From Alistipes sp. (lineage in GTDB: Bacteria > Bacteroidota > Bacteroidia > Bacteroidales > Rikenellaceae): a DNA stretch of 7,818 bases. The DNA lies in assembly GCA_017391435.1 (NCBI GenBank), contig JAFOYS010000242.1, forward strand, positions 1-7,818, written 5' to 3'. Positions 1 to 7,698 of this stretch are shown in pieces. Under the pieces are notes generated by a model, which was given only the letters and a program-made list of their open reading frames with translations, had not been told where the DNA came from and did not search any database. The stretch's first letter is position 1, and each line of letters opens with the position of its first letter. Position numbers and translations under genes: made by a program.

Positions 1-910
<910 letters not shown>

Positions 911-914
<4 letters not shown>

Positions 915-941
915 GAATGGCTTATGCTATTCCCAATTTTT
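911..941 (+). terminator. Intrinsic terminator after gyrB
   Basis: The arm at 911-921 (TTGGGAATGGC) pairs with 926-936 (GCTATTCCCAA). This gives 11 base pairs with one G-T wobble, a four-base loop (922-925) and five Ts (937-941). It starts 16 bases after the gyrB stop and ends 20 bases before the udk start. Confidence 0.85.
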
Positions 942-961
942 ATACCTAAAACACTACAACT

Positions 962-1579
962 ATGGAGGTAACAGTAATTGGTGTCGCTGGCGGCACAGGT
1001 TCGGGTAAGAGCACCCTTGTAAAGCGCTTGCAGGAGGCTTTCCGTAGCGAGGATGTGGCAACTCTCTGCCACGATTACTACTACAAGGCCCATCCAGAAC
1101 TAACATACGAAGAGCGAACCAAGCTCAACTATGATCATCCGCAATCTTTTGACACAGATATGCTTGTAGAGCATATCCGCGCACTAAAGAGCAATGTTGC
1201 CATTGAGCGACCTGTTTACTCCTTTGTAGACCACAATCGCACATCAGAGACTGTACCGGTAAAGCCATCAAAGGTCATTATTATTGACGGTATACTTATC
1301 TTTGAAAATAAGGAGCTGCGAGATATGATGGATATCAAGGTCTTTGTAGACACTGATGCAGATCTTCGCCTTGCACGCCGCATTTTGCGCGATGTACGCG
1401 AGAGAGGCAGAAGTATGGAGTCTGTAATTGACCAATACACCACAACCGTGAAGCCAATGCACGAGGAGTTTGTTGAGCCATCAAAGCGCTATGCTGATGT
1501 GATTATCCCTGAGGGCGGTTTTAACTCTGTTGCCGTACAGATGCTCATCCAGAACATCCGCTCAATAGTAGAGAAATAG
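962..1579 (+). CDS. udk: Uridine kinase (uridine/cytidine monophosphokinase)
   Basis: This cytosolic pyrimidine-salvage enzyme phosphorylates uridine, and usually cytidine, to the monophosphate with a nucleoside triphosphate donor. The 205 residues match the usual bacterial Udk length. The P-loop GGTGSGKST is at residues 10-18 with Lys16. Asp38 in the HDYYY motif fits the family's catalytic Asp, and the NYDHPQSFD block (56-64) is the family's substrate-binding DHP motif. Tyr86, Phe88 and His91 in the YSFVDHNR block match the nucleoside-contacting residues of human UCK2. An arginine-rich lid segment (ARRILRDVRERGR) follows. The Walker B-like motif reads DGIL where many homologues have EGIL, a conservative change. 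The ATG at 962 puts the P-loop at its normal distance from the N-terminus. No Shine-Dalgarno sequence is visible, and the leader reads CACTACAACT, as is common in this phylum. The gene lies between the gyrB terminator and the convergent mutS. Confidence 0.95.
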   Translation: MEVTVIGVAGGTGSGKSTLVKRLQEAFRSEDVATLCHDYYYKAHPELTYEERTKLNYDHPQSFDTDMLVEHIRALKSNVAIERPVYSFVDHNRTSETVPVKPSKVIIIDGILIFENKELRDMMDIKVFVDTDADLRLARRILRDVRERGRSMESVIDQYTTTVKPMHEEFVEPSKRYADVIIPEGGFNSVAVQMLIQNIRSIVEK

Positions 1580-1594
1580 AGAATTTCAACAAAT

Positions 1595-1628
1595 AAAAAG
1601 GTCCAGCAAGATTTTGCTGGACTTTTTT
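1595..1628. terminator. Bidirectional terminator between udk and mutS
   Basis: GTCCAGCAA (1601-1609) pairs perfectly with TTGCTGGAC (1614-1622) around a four-base loop. The stem is flanked by AAAAA (1595-1599) on the left and TTTTTT (1623-1628) on the right. Read on the plus strand it ends udk with a T-tract; read on the minus strand the same structure ends mutS. It lies 15 bases past the udk stop and 15 bases past the mutS stop on the opposite strand. Confidence 0.9.
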
Positions 1629-1643
1629 GTGTATAAACCCCTA

Positions 1644-4310
1644 TTAAACCTCGGCAAGCTTCTTTATCTCACTTAACAGATTAAGCGCCTGAAGCGGAGT
1701 TAACGAGTTGATATCAAGGTCTTTTATCTGATCGCGAATTTGAATCAGGACTGGGTCATCAATCTTAAACATAGAGAGCTGTATAGCATCTGCTGCCGGC
1801 TGTGTAACCCCAGCCACGGATGGAGATGGTTTACGACCACGCTTGCGAGCAGATGGAGATACAGATGGTACAATCTCGTTATTTCCATAGACCTGCTCAA
1901 GGTTTTTGAGTATTGTCGTCGCCCTGTCAACAATAGAGAGTGGCATACCCGCCATACGAGCAACGTGGATACCGAACGAGTGCTCCGTACCACCCTTTTC
2001 AAGTTTACGCAAAAATACAATAGTATTATCAACCTCCTTTACAGAGACGTGATAGTTCTTTACACGCTTACACATCTGCTCAAGTTCATTTAGCTCGTGG
2101 TAGTGTGTAGCAAAGAGTGTACGAGGATGAAGTTCCTTATAGTCGTGCAGATACTCAACCATAGACCAAGCGATTGAGATACCGTCGTAGGTGCTCGTTC
2201 CACGACCAATCTCATCAAGCAGCACAAGGCTTCGTTTAGAGATATTGTTAAGGATGCTTGCGCTCTCCAACATCTCAACCATAAATGTAGACTCTCCCTG
2301 AGAGATATTATCACTTGCTCCAACGCGGGTAAATATCTTATCTACAATACCGATATGCGCGCTATCTGCAGGCACAAACGAACCCATCTGTGCCATAAGC
2401 ACTATAAGTGCCGTCTGACGCAAGAGGGCCGACTTACCCGACATATTAGGACCTGTGATAATTATTATCTGCTCGCCATTTGAGTCCAGAATAAGGTCGT
2501 TAGGAATATACTGCTCACCCACATCCATAAGCGTCTCAATAACCGGATGGCGGGCTGCCTTAAGCTCAATCTTCAACCCATTATCAAGTGTTGGTCTTGA
2601 GTAGTTTCGCTCTATGGCAAGAGTGGCAAAACTATGTAGACAGTCTACCGTTGCCACAGCCTTTGCATCTGCCTGTAACTCTCTGAGGTGCTGCGAGATA
2701 AAGGCAAGAAGGTCGTTATATATCTGCTGCTCAAGAACAAGCATACGCTCCTCGGCTCCAAGAATCTTACTCTCGTACTCTTTCAGCTCCTCGGTAATAT
2801 ATCTCTCAGCCGCAGTAAGGGTCTGCTTACGAATCCAATTCTCTGGCACCCTATCTTTATAGGTATTTCGCACCTCAATATAGTAGCCAAAGACATTGTT
2901 ATAACTAATCTTGAGAGACGGAATGCCTGTAGCTTCACTCTCACGCTGCTGAATAGCCTGCAACACATCCTTGCCGTGCAGAGCCACGCGACGCAAATCA
3001 TCAAGCTCTGCATTTACGCCATCGGCAATAATACCACCCTTCTGAATCTGGTTATTTGTAGGATCAGGATATATGTCGTGAGCAAGACGATCTCGCACAG
3101 CCGTAAGTGGATCTATCTTGGCCGCCAAGTTATGCAGCACTGCCATCTCGGTAGACTCCAGCGCAGCCTTGAGTAGCTCTACGGCAGAGAGCGAGTTCTT
3201 CAACTGCACTAACTCTCGGGGAGTAACTCTCTGTGAGGCAACACGAGAGACAATACGCTCAAGGTCACCGATAGCAGAGATCTGCTCCTTAACACAACCA
3301 GCCAATGATCTATCATCCACAAAGGCGCTTACAACATCCTGACGGCGAACAATCTGCTCAATATCGAGTATCGGCATTGCAATCCATCGGCGAAGAAGTC
3401 GTCCACCCATAGGTGTATGGGTGCGGTCAACGACCTTAGCAAATGAGGTATCCCCGCCACCATTAGAGTGGAATAGCTCAAGGTTGCGGATAGTAAACTT
3501 ATCTACCCAGACATAGTCGCCCTGATCAAGACGAGAGATAGAACTGATATGCGCTATCTGCTTATGCTCAGTAAACTCAAGGTAGTAGAGAATAGCACCA
3601 GCAGCAGTTACACCCTCCACAAGCTCTTCTACACCAAAGCCGCGCAAAGAGTGGACACCAAACTGTGTACAAAGCTTCTCAACATTGACCTGATGCGAGA
3701 ACACCCACTGCTCAAGGCGGTATGTATAGTGTTTTGTACCGAAAATTGACCTAAACCTATCCTCACATCCACGCTGATATACAATCTCCTTTGGCGCAAA
3801 ACTGGAGATAAGCTTCTCTATATATCTATCATCGCCCTGGGCAACAAAGAATTCACCCGTAGTAATATCAAGAAATGCAACTCCTGTGCTACTCTTACCA
3901 AAGTGAACTGAGGCAAGGTATATATTCTCCTTATTCTCAACAAGATTCTCACTCAGTGTCACAGCAGGTGTAACAAGCTCTATAACACCTCTCTTGACAA
4001 GGCCCTTCACTGTCTTTGGATCCTCCAACTGCTCACATATAGCCACACGCTTGCCAGCACGAACAAGTTTTGGAAGATATGTCTCTACTGCGTGATGAGG
4101 AAAGCCGGCTAACTCTACCGACGAAGCTGCACCATTAGCTCGCTTTGTAAGTGTTATACCCAGAATAGACGAGGCCTGAATAGCATCATCTCCGAAGGTC
4201 TCATAAAAGTCACCGACACGAAACAGAAGAATCGCATCTGGGTGGACAGCCTTGATCTGATAGTACTGCTTCATCAAGGGTGTCTCTACATATTTTTTCT
4301 CCACTGCCAT
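1644..4310 (-). CDS. mutS: DNA mismatch repair protein MutS
   Basis: MutS binds mismatches and small loops and, after ATP-driven clamp sliding, recruits MutL. From the ATG at 4310 the protein has 888 residues, a normal size. Phe35-x-Glu37 in the GDFYE motif is the mismatch-wedging pair of domain I. GFPHHAVETYL and AICEQLEDP follow in the same domain. The ABC-type ATPase has Walker A GPNMSGKS at residues 620-627 (2430-2453), Walker B LLDEIGRGTST with Asp699-Glu700, and FATHYHEL near residue 735. The tail carries QLSMF at 844-848, a good match to the beta-clamp-binding consensus QL(S/D)LF, and ends in the conserved LTPLQALNLL..IKKL segment. An in-frame TTG at 4319 would add three residues, but the ATG places VETPLMKQY at the usual position and is preferred. 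It lies 28 bases downstream of the helicase stop, so the two are probably cotranscribed. No mutL is visible. Confidence 0.97.
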   Translation of the reverse strand: MAVEKKYVETPLMKQYYQIKAVHPDAILLFRVGDFYETFGDDAIQASSILGITLTKRANGAASSVELAGFPHHAVETYLPKLVRAGKRVAICEQLEDPKTVKGLVKRGVIELVTPAVTLSENLVENKENIYLASVHFGKSSTGVAFLDITTGEFFVAQGDDRYIEKLISSFAPKEIVYQRGCEDRFRSIFGTKHYTYRLEQWVFSHQVNVEKLCTQFGVHSLRGFGVEELVEGVTAAGAILYYLEFTEHKQIAHISSISRLDQGDYVWVDKFTIRNLELFHSNGGGDTSFAKVVDRTHTPMGGRLLRRWIAMPILDIEQIVRRQDVVSAFVDDRSLAGCVKEQISAIGDLERIVSRVASQRVTPRELVQLKNSLSAVELLKAALESTEMAVLHNLAAKIDPLTAVRDRLAHDIYPDPTNNQIQKGGIIADGVNAELDDLRRVALHGKDVLQAIQQRESEATGIPSLKISYNNVFGYYIEVRNTYKDRVPENWIRKQTLTAAERYITEELKEYESKILGAEERMLVLEQQIYNDLLAFISQHLRELQADAKAVATVDCLHSFATLAIERNYSRPTLDNGLKIELKAARHPVIETLMDVGEQYIPNDLILDSNGEQIIIITGPNMSGKSALLRQTALIVLMAQMGSFVPADSAHIGIVDKIFTRVGASDNISQGESTFMVEMLESASILNNISKRSLVLLDEIGRGTSTYDGISIAWSMVEYLHDYKELHPRTLFATHYHELNELEQMCKRVKNYHVSVKEVDNTIVFLRKLEKGGTEHSFGIHVARMAGMPLSIVDRATTILKNLEQVYGNNEIVPSVSPSARKRGRKPSPSVAGVTQPAADAIQLSMFKIDDPVLIQIRDQIKDLDINSLTPLQALNLLSEIKKLAEV

Positions 4311-4338
4311 AATTGGCAAAGGTAGCTATTTTAGCTGA

Positions 4339-5757
4339 TTATTCAAAGAAACTATCGTCAAAATTGACTAAAAAAACTCTCTCTGTAGCTCGCGTAATAG
4401 CCGTATATAGCCAACGAAGCATATCTTTAGTCATCGGTTCATCTCCAAAGAGAAATCTATCGATAAAAACTGCGCTCCACTGACCTCCTTGCGCCTTATG
4501 ACAGGTAACAGCATAAGAGAACTTTATCTGCAGAGCATTGTAGTACTCATTCTCTCGTATCTCCTTGAAGCGTTTGATTTTACTCTTTATATCCGTATAA
4601 TCTTTCTCCACCTCGTAGAACAGTTGTTGCGACTGCTCATAGGTAAGAGATGGAGACTCAGAGCTAAGCGTATCTAACAGAACTTTACACTCAATCTCCG
4701 TATTGTCATAGTCTGCAAACTCAAGCACTGCCGAGGCATATCTAAACCCGTAAAGTGACTCGAAGCGACGAATACGCTTGAGCTTTGCAATATCTCCATT
4801 TGCAATAAAACTCATTGGGCAATTCTCAATGCACTCTGTGTAGTGATAGTTGTTTTTTACCACCATTAACATATCACCACTCTCGATCTCCTCTTCTGCA
4901 TAGAGAGTATTGCGTCTAATACCCTCATTATAACGATTAGCACGCTTATTTGAGCGGGTGATAACTATTGTCTCATCGCGTCCATAGCGGTCATAGCACT
5001 CCTCAAGGCGCTCTAAAAATTCACCGCCACCAACCGCCTCCACATCATCAAAAGATGTGTCAAGTTTTGGTATCTCGTAAATACCATTTTCAAGCATACA
5101 CCTAACAAGTGTAGCGTTAAAAAGTATACCTGAACTCTGCTCCTGGCGCACCACCTCGTCCATTGTCTGATAGACAACATCGGCATAAGGCAATAGCTCG
5201 GCAGGAGAGAGCGCCGGACTGAAATCATCGCCCACAGGAGGCAGCTGCGCCGAGTCTCCGACAAGCATCAGACGGCAGTGCTTACCGCTTCTGACATACT
5301 GAATCAAATCCTCTAACAGTGAACCACTTCCAAACAGAGTCTTATCCGAACTACTACCCGACGAGAGCATTGACGCCTCATCTACAATAAAGAGTGCATC
5401 AACCTCACGATTTAGATTTAGCGAGAATTTAGACTCATACTGGGCATTTGTCTGCTCACGATATATCTTCTTATGGATAGTAAGAGCCTTCTCATTTGTA
5501 TAACGAGAGAGCACCTTAGCCGCACGACCCGTAGGAGCAAGCAGTATAGTCTTAATACCCAACGACTTAAGTGCCGCGACAACTGCGGCAATAAGCGTAG
5601 TTTTACCTGTTCCCGCATAACCGTTAAGCACAAAAAATCTCGAAAAATCATCATCCGAAAGGTACTCCGAGAGCGAATTGATGATTTTTTTTTGATTTTC
5701 CGTTGGTTGGAACAATAATTTTTCGTAAATTTGGGTCGCAATTGTGGTGCTATGCAT
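4339..5757 (-). CDS. RecD/Dda-like SF1 DNA helicase (stand-alone)
   Basis: An ATP-driven helicase of superfamily 1, 472 residues, with the compact layout of T4 Dda and short RecD-like proteins. The motifs run in order: Q-like PTENQ (Gln22); Walker A GYAGTGKT at 46-53; Ia LLAPTGRAAKVL at 72-83; Walker B FIVDEASM with Asp126-Glu127; III LVGDSAQLPPVG at 165-176; V-like TCHKAQGGQW at 418-427, typical of the UvrD_C_2 region; and VI YTAITRATE at 451-459 with Arg456 as the likely arginine finger. No RecB, RecC or nuclease domain is present, so 'exonuclease V subunit' would over-call it. Its DNA substrate is unknown. The ATG at 5757 follows an A-rich leader (ACAACTGAAA) and lies about 15 bases from the predicted transcription start. 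It is first in an operon with mutS, which suggests a repair or replication-restart role, but this is inferred from position only. Confidence 0.9.
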   Translation of the reverse strand: MHSTTIATQIYEKLLFQPTENQKKIINSLSEYLSDDDFSRFFVLNGYAGTGKTTLIAAVVAALKSLGIKTILLAPTGRAAKVLSRYTNEKALTIHKKIYREQTNAQYESKFSLNLNREVDALFIVDEASMLSSGSSSDKTLFGSGSLLEDLIQYVRSGKHCRLMLVGDSAQLPPVGDDFSPALSPAELLPYADVVYQTMDEVVRQEQSSGILFNATLVRCMLENGIYEIPKLDTSFDDVEAVGGGEFLERLEECYDRYGRDETIVITRSNKRANRYNEGIRRNTLYAEEEIESGDMLMVVKNNYHYTECIENCPMSFIANGDIAKLKRIRRFESLYGFRYASAVLEFADYDNTEIECKVLLDTLSSESPSLTYEQSQQLFYEVEKDYTDIKSKIKRFKEIRENEYYNALQIKFSYAVTCHKAQGGQWSAVFIDRFLFGDEPMTKDMLRWLYTAITRATERVFLVNFDDSFFE

Positions 5758-5779
5758 TTTCAGTTGTTTTAATTGGCTA

Positions 5780-5810
5780 CAAACATAGCATTTTTTTCGT
5801 AGCTCTGCAA
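5780..5810 (-). promoter_or_regulatory. Bacteroidetes-type promoter for the helicase-mutS operon
   Basis: On the minus strand, TTG (complement of 5808-5810), a 20-base spacer and TATGTTTG (complement of 5780-5787) match the -33 and TAnnTTTG -7 elements of the Bacteroidetes primary sigma factor. The -7 match is perfect and the spacing is canonical. Transcription would start near 5773, leaving a leader of about 15 bases before the helicase ATG. Confidence 0.72.
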
Positions 5811-5848
5811 CTAAACAAAAAAATTATAAATTAAAATTATTTCTAAAA

Positions 5849-6493
5849 ATGGGAAAGAAACTACTTCAATTAGTGCTCGCTTTGGCGGTAGTAGGTTTGG
5901 GATTCTATGTTTATGTACTTATCTCAACCCCTATTAAGTTTGCTGAGGAGCAGAAAATTCGTGAGAAGGCTGTTATCACACGCATCAAGGACATCCGTAC
6001 TGCGGAGCGTCAGTTCAAGAGCAAGTACCAGCACTTTACTGCAGACTTTGACTCACTTATCAACTTCGTACTCAATGAGACAATGGAGGGTGAGCGTCGT
6101 CTTATCGACGAGGATGACTCTGTAGCAATGGCTCAGGCTCGTAAGAAGTATGGTCGCAAGTTTAAGAATGTTGAGAAGTTCACATACTCTATCAAGGACT
6201 CTCTATTCAAGCACCTTAGCGAGGAGGATATCAATAACCTTCGTTATATCCCATACTCAGACAACAAGGAGTTCTACCTTGAGGCTGCAATCCTTACTAC
6301 TGAGTCTAAGATTGTTATCCCTACTGTAGAGTGCCGCGCACCTTACATCAACTTCCTTGATACTGTTGCTTATCGTCAGGAGGTTATCAATCTTGTAGAC
6401 AACTGTCTGAATGTACTTAACAAGTATCCGGGCATCAAGTTCGGTGCTATGGACCGTGGTAACAATGAGGCAGGTAACTGGGAGGAGCTCTAG
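5849..6493 (+). CDS. Uncharacterised membrane-anchored protein, pseudopilin-like layout
   Basis: I do not recognise a named family. The 214-residue protein begins MGKK, then a single hydrophobic helix (about residues 5-26, LLQLVLALAVVGLGFYVYVL), then a charged amphipathic stretch with RIKDIRTAERQFKSKY followed by FTADFDSLINFV. A short positive N-terminus, one helix and an I+TAe..yk..y..Ft.dfd.L pattern recall type IV pilin and type II secretion pseudopilin N-termini, but no prepilin peptidase site (Gly before Phe/Met and Glu at +5) is visible. The rest is soluble, mixed alpha/beta and probably periplasmic; two cysteines sit near residues 166 and 189. All 12 arginines are CGT or CGC and lysine is mostly AAG, like gyrB. 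The leader (5817-5848) is almost all A/T, which favours translation in this phylum. Both suggest high expression. The ATG at 5849 precedes the hydrophobic segment. Two TAG stops stand in tandem (6491-6496). I see no clear promoter on this strand. Confidence 0.85.
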   Translation: MGKKLLQLVLALAVVGLGFYVYVLISTPIKFAEEQKIREKAVITRIKDIRTAERQFKSKYQHFTADFDSLINFVLNETMEGERRLIDEDDSVAMAQARKKYGRKFKNVEKFTYSIKDSLFKHLSEEDINNLRYIPYSDNKEFYLEAAILTTESKIVIPTVECRAPYINFLDTVAYRQEVINLVDNCLNVLNKYPGIKFGAMDRGNNEAGNWEEL

Positions 6494-7067
6494 TAGTTCC
6501 GAAAGTAAAGCGTCCATCCGTCTTGCTTCGGGTGGACGCTTTTTTTCTATATCTACGCTTAGCAATCTAACATCTAACGAGGATATAGTTGTGTGCGTAG
6601 ACACTGCTCGTGTCACGCTTATTCCACAAGCAATGGCCACCCAGATTAGTGCCGAGGAGGCACTATCTATCACAGGCCAAACTATCTGCGAGGATGAGAC
6701 TGCTATATACTCTCAGACTGTAGGGAACACCGTGGCCGCTATAGCAATATCAAGCAGCTGCTACCAGAGCCTTGTGTCACAGCTGGGCAGACAACTATCT
6801 TTTACCACGCCACTACTCTCTATCTCTCACCGAGGGGAGCAGTGCTTGGCATTAGAGATTGTAGATAACATCTGCTACCTTCGCCTATACTACCCTACGC
6901 TTAAGGTTGCCGAGGCATTTGAATTTACAAGCAACGAAGAGCTTCTCTTCTACATAACAAACATTTTAACCGCTTCTAACACCCCAACAGATATACCTAT
7001 ATATATTATAGGGGCTAAGGAGCAGGTAAAAGCATTGAAAAAGTACTATAAAGTAATATGCGAATAA
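6465..7067 (+). CDS. DUF3822-like family protein
   Basis: A 200-residue protein of unknown function. ASIRLASGGRFFSI (residues 16-29) resembles the conserved N-terminal (L)SIRL..dGfsFsI block of DUF3822, a Bacteroidetes family. ARVTLIP near residue 51 resembles the family's tPrftLvP segment, and position directly before rsmD fits. I match it from memory, and it is shorter than the roughly 250-270 residues I recall. The ATG at 6465 is the last in-frame start before the conserved block; the next in-frame ATG would remove it. This start makes a 29-base overlap with the upstream gene. The early residues include five serines and look unconserved. The stop (7065-7067) overlaps the rsmD start by 10 bases, so translation is probably coupled. 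A terminator-like hairpin lies within codons 15-27. No membrane segment is evident. The start site is the least certain part. Confidence 0.72.
   Translation: MRQVTGRSSSSSESKASIRLASGGRFFSISTLSNLTSNEDIVVCVDTARVTLIPQAMATQISAEEALSITGQTICEDETAIYSQTVGNTVAAIAISSSCYQSLVSQLGRQLSFTTPLLSISHRGEQCLALEIVDNICYLRLYYPTLKVAEAFEFTSNEELLFYITNILTASNTPTDIPIYIIGAKEQVKALKKYYKVICE
6509..6546 (+). terminator. Terminator-like hairpin inside the start of the DUF3822-like gene
   Basis: AGCGTCCATCCG (6509-6520) pairs with CGGGTGGACGCT (6529-6540): 12 base pairs with one T-G wobble and an eight-base loop, followed by Ts to 6546. By shape it is a strong intrinsic terminator 15 bases past the stop of the membrane-protein gene. 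It also appears to encode residues 15-27 of the DUF3822-like protein, so it may act as a partial terminator or attenuator. Confidence 0.75.
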
Positions 7068-7591
7068 TAAGTGGTAAGTATCGCGGACGAGCAATCAATC
7101 CGCCAAAAAATTTACGCGCAAGACCCACAACAGATTTTGCAAAGGAGAACCTATTTAACATCCTTCAGAATCTTGTAGATTTTGAGCAGTGCGATGTTCT
7201 TGATCTATTTGCTGGTACCGGCTCTATTAGCTACGAGTTTGCTTCTCGCGGAGCAAAGAGCATCACATCTGTAGAGATCAATGCCGTACACCACAACTTT
7301 ATTCGCAATACCGCCAGAGCACTTGGTGCCGAGAATATCTACCCTGTAAAGGCGAATGTTTTTCTCTATCTTAAGAGCTGTCCAAAGAGTTTTGATATTG
7401 TTTTTTCTGACGCTCCGTACGATTTAGAAAACTTAGAGCAGGTTGTAGATCTCGTTCTGGGAGAAAATATCCTTAATGAGGAGGGAATTTTCATTTTTGA
7501 GCACTCAGATAAGTACAATTTTGAAAACCATCCATTATTCTGGCAATCAAGAAGTTACGGTAGTGTGCAATTCTCCTTCTTTAAAAAGTAA
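7058..7591 (+). CDS. rsmD: 16S rRNA (guanine-N2)-methyltransferase, RsmD family
   Basis: RsmD methylates N2 of G966 (E. coli numbering) of 16S rRNA in the assembling small subunit, using S-adenosylmethionine. The 177 residues match the family's usual 180-200. The start MRIISGKYRGR is typical, and RPTTDFAKENLFNIL (22-36) is the family's RPT..D..rE.lFnil block. SAM-binding motif I is VLDLFAGTGS (47-56) and the acidic end of the second strand is VEIN (72-75). Catalytic motif IV reads DAPY at 118-121 (7409-7420), where E. coli RsmD and many homologues have DPPF or DPPY. Asp, the second Pro and Tyr are kept, so activity is likely retained. The ATG overlaps the end of the upstream gene by 10 bases, so translation is probably coupled. 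No convincing terminator follows, only a T-tract at 7594-7602. Confidence 0.93.
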   Translation: MRIISGKYRGRAINPPKNLRARPTTDFAKENLFNILQNLVDFEQCDVLDLFAGTGSISYEFASRGAKSITSVEINAVHHNFIRNTARALGAENIYPVKANVFLYLKSCPKSFDIVFSDAPYDLENLEQVVDLVLGENILNEEGIFIFEHSDKYNFENHPLFWQSRSYGSVQFSFFKK

Positions 7592-7622
7592 TATTTTTTT
7601 TTCAAAAAAAGTCTCAAAAAAA
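7592..7622. other. Phased T/A tracts between rsmD and the tRNA promoter
   Basis: Nine Ts (7594-7602) are followed by seven As (7604-7610) and seven As (7616-7622). The two A-tracts are 12 bases apart, start to start, close to one helical turn. They abut the -33 element of the tRNA promoter, so they may bend the DNA or act like an UP element. The T-tract could also weakly end rsmD transcription, but no stable stem precedes it. Confidence 0.4.
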
Positions 7623-7653
7623 TTTGGAGATTGAAAAATTTGCTCTATCTTTG
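7623..7653 (+). promoter_or_regulatory. Consensus Bacteroidetes promoter of tRNA-Asp
   Basis: TTTG (7623-7626), a 19-base spacer and TATCTTTG (7646-7653) match both elements of the Bacteroidetes -33/-7 promoter without a mismatch. Transcription would start near 7660, giving a 5' leader of about 40 bases to be removed by RNase P. Confidence 0.85.
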
Positions 7654-7698
7654 CACTCGCAATCAGAGATAGATAATACTACTGAAAGCAAGGTTCTT

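Noticed and set aside
2688..3176. Open frame of 162 codons on the plus strand opposite mutS
   Set aside because: It lies wholly within mutS on the other strand, shows no recognisable motif, and mutS is intact with all expected domains.
4311..4319. TTG at 4319 as the mutS start
   Set aside because: It adds only three residues. The ATG at 4310 gives a family-typical N-terminus and a more common start codon.
4339..5757. Calling the helicase RecD of a RecBCD complex
   Set aside because: No recB or recC is nearby and the 472-residue length lacks the extended RecD N-terminal domain; a stand-alone Dda/RecD-like helicase fits better.
6411..6464. Earlier in-frame ATG at 6411 as the start of the DUF3822-like gene
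   Set aside because: It would extend the overlap with the upstream gene to 83 bases, and the added residues look like a shadow translation of that gene. The ATG at 6465 already keeps the conserved block.
7583..7602. Intrinsic terminator for rsmD from the A-run and T-run at its end
   Set aside because: The possible pairing is A-T only with no GC stem, so it would be too weak to call.
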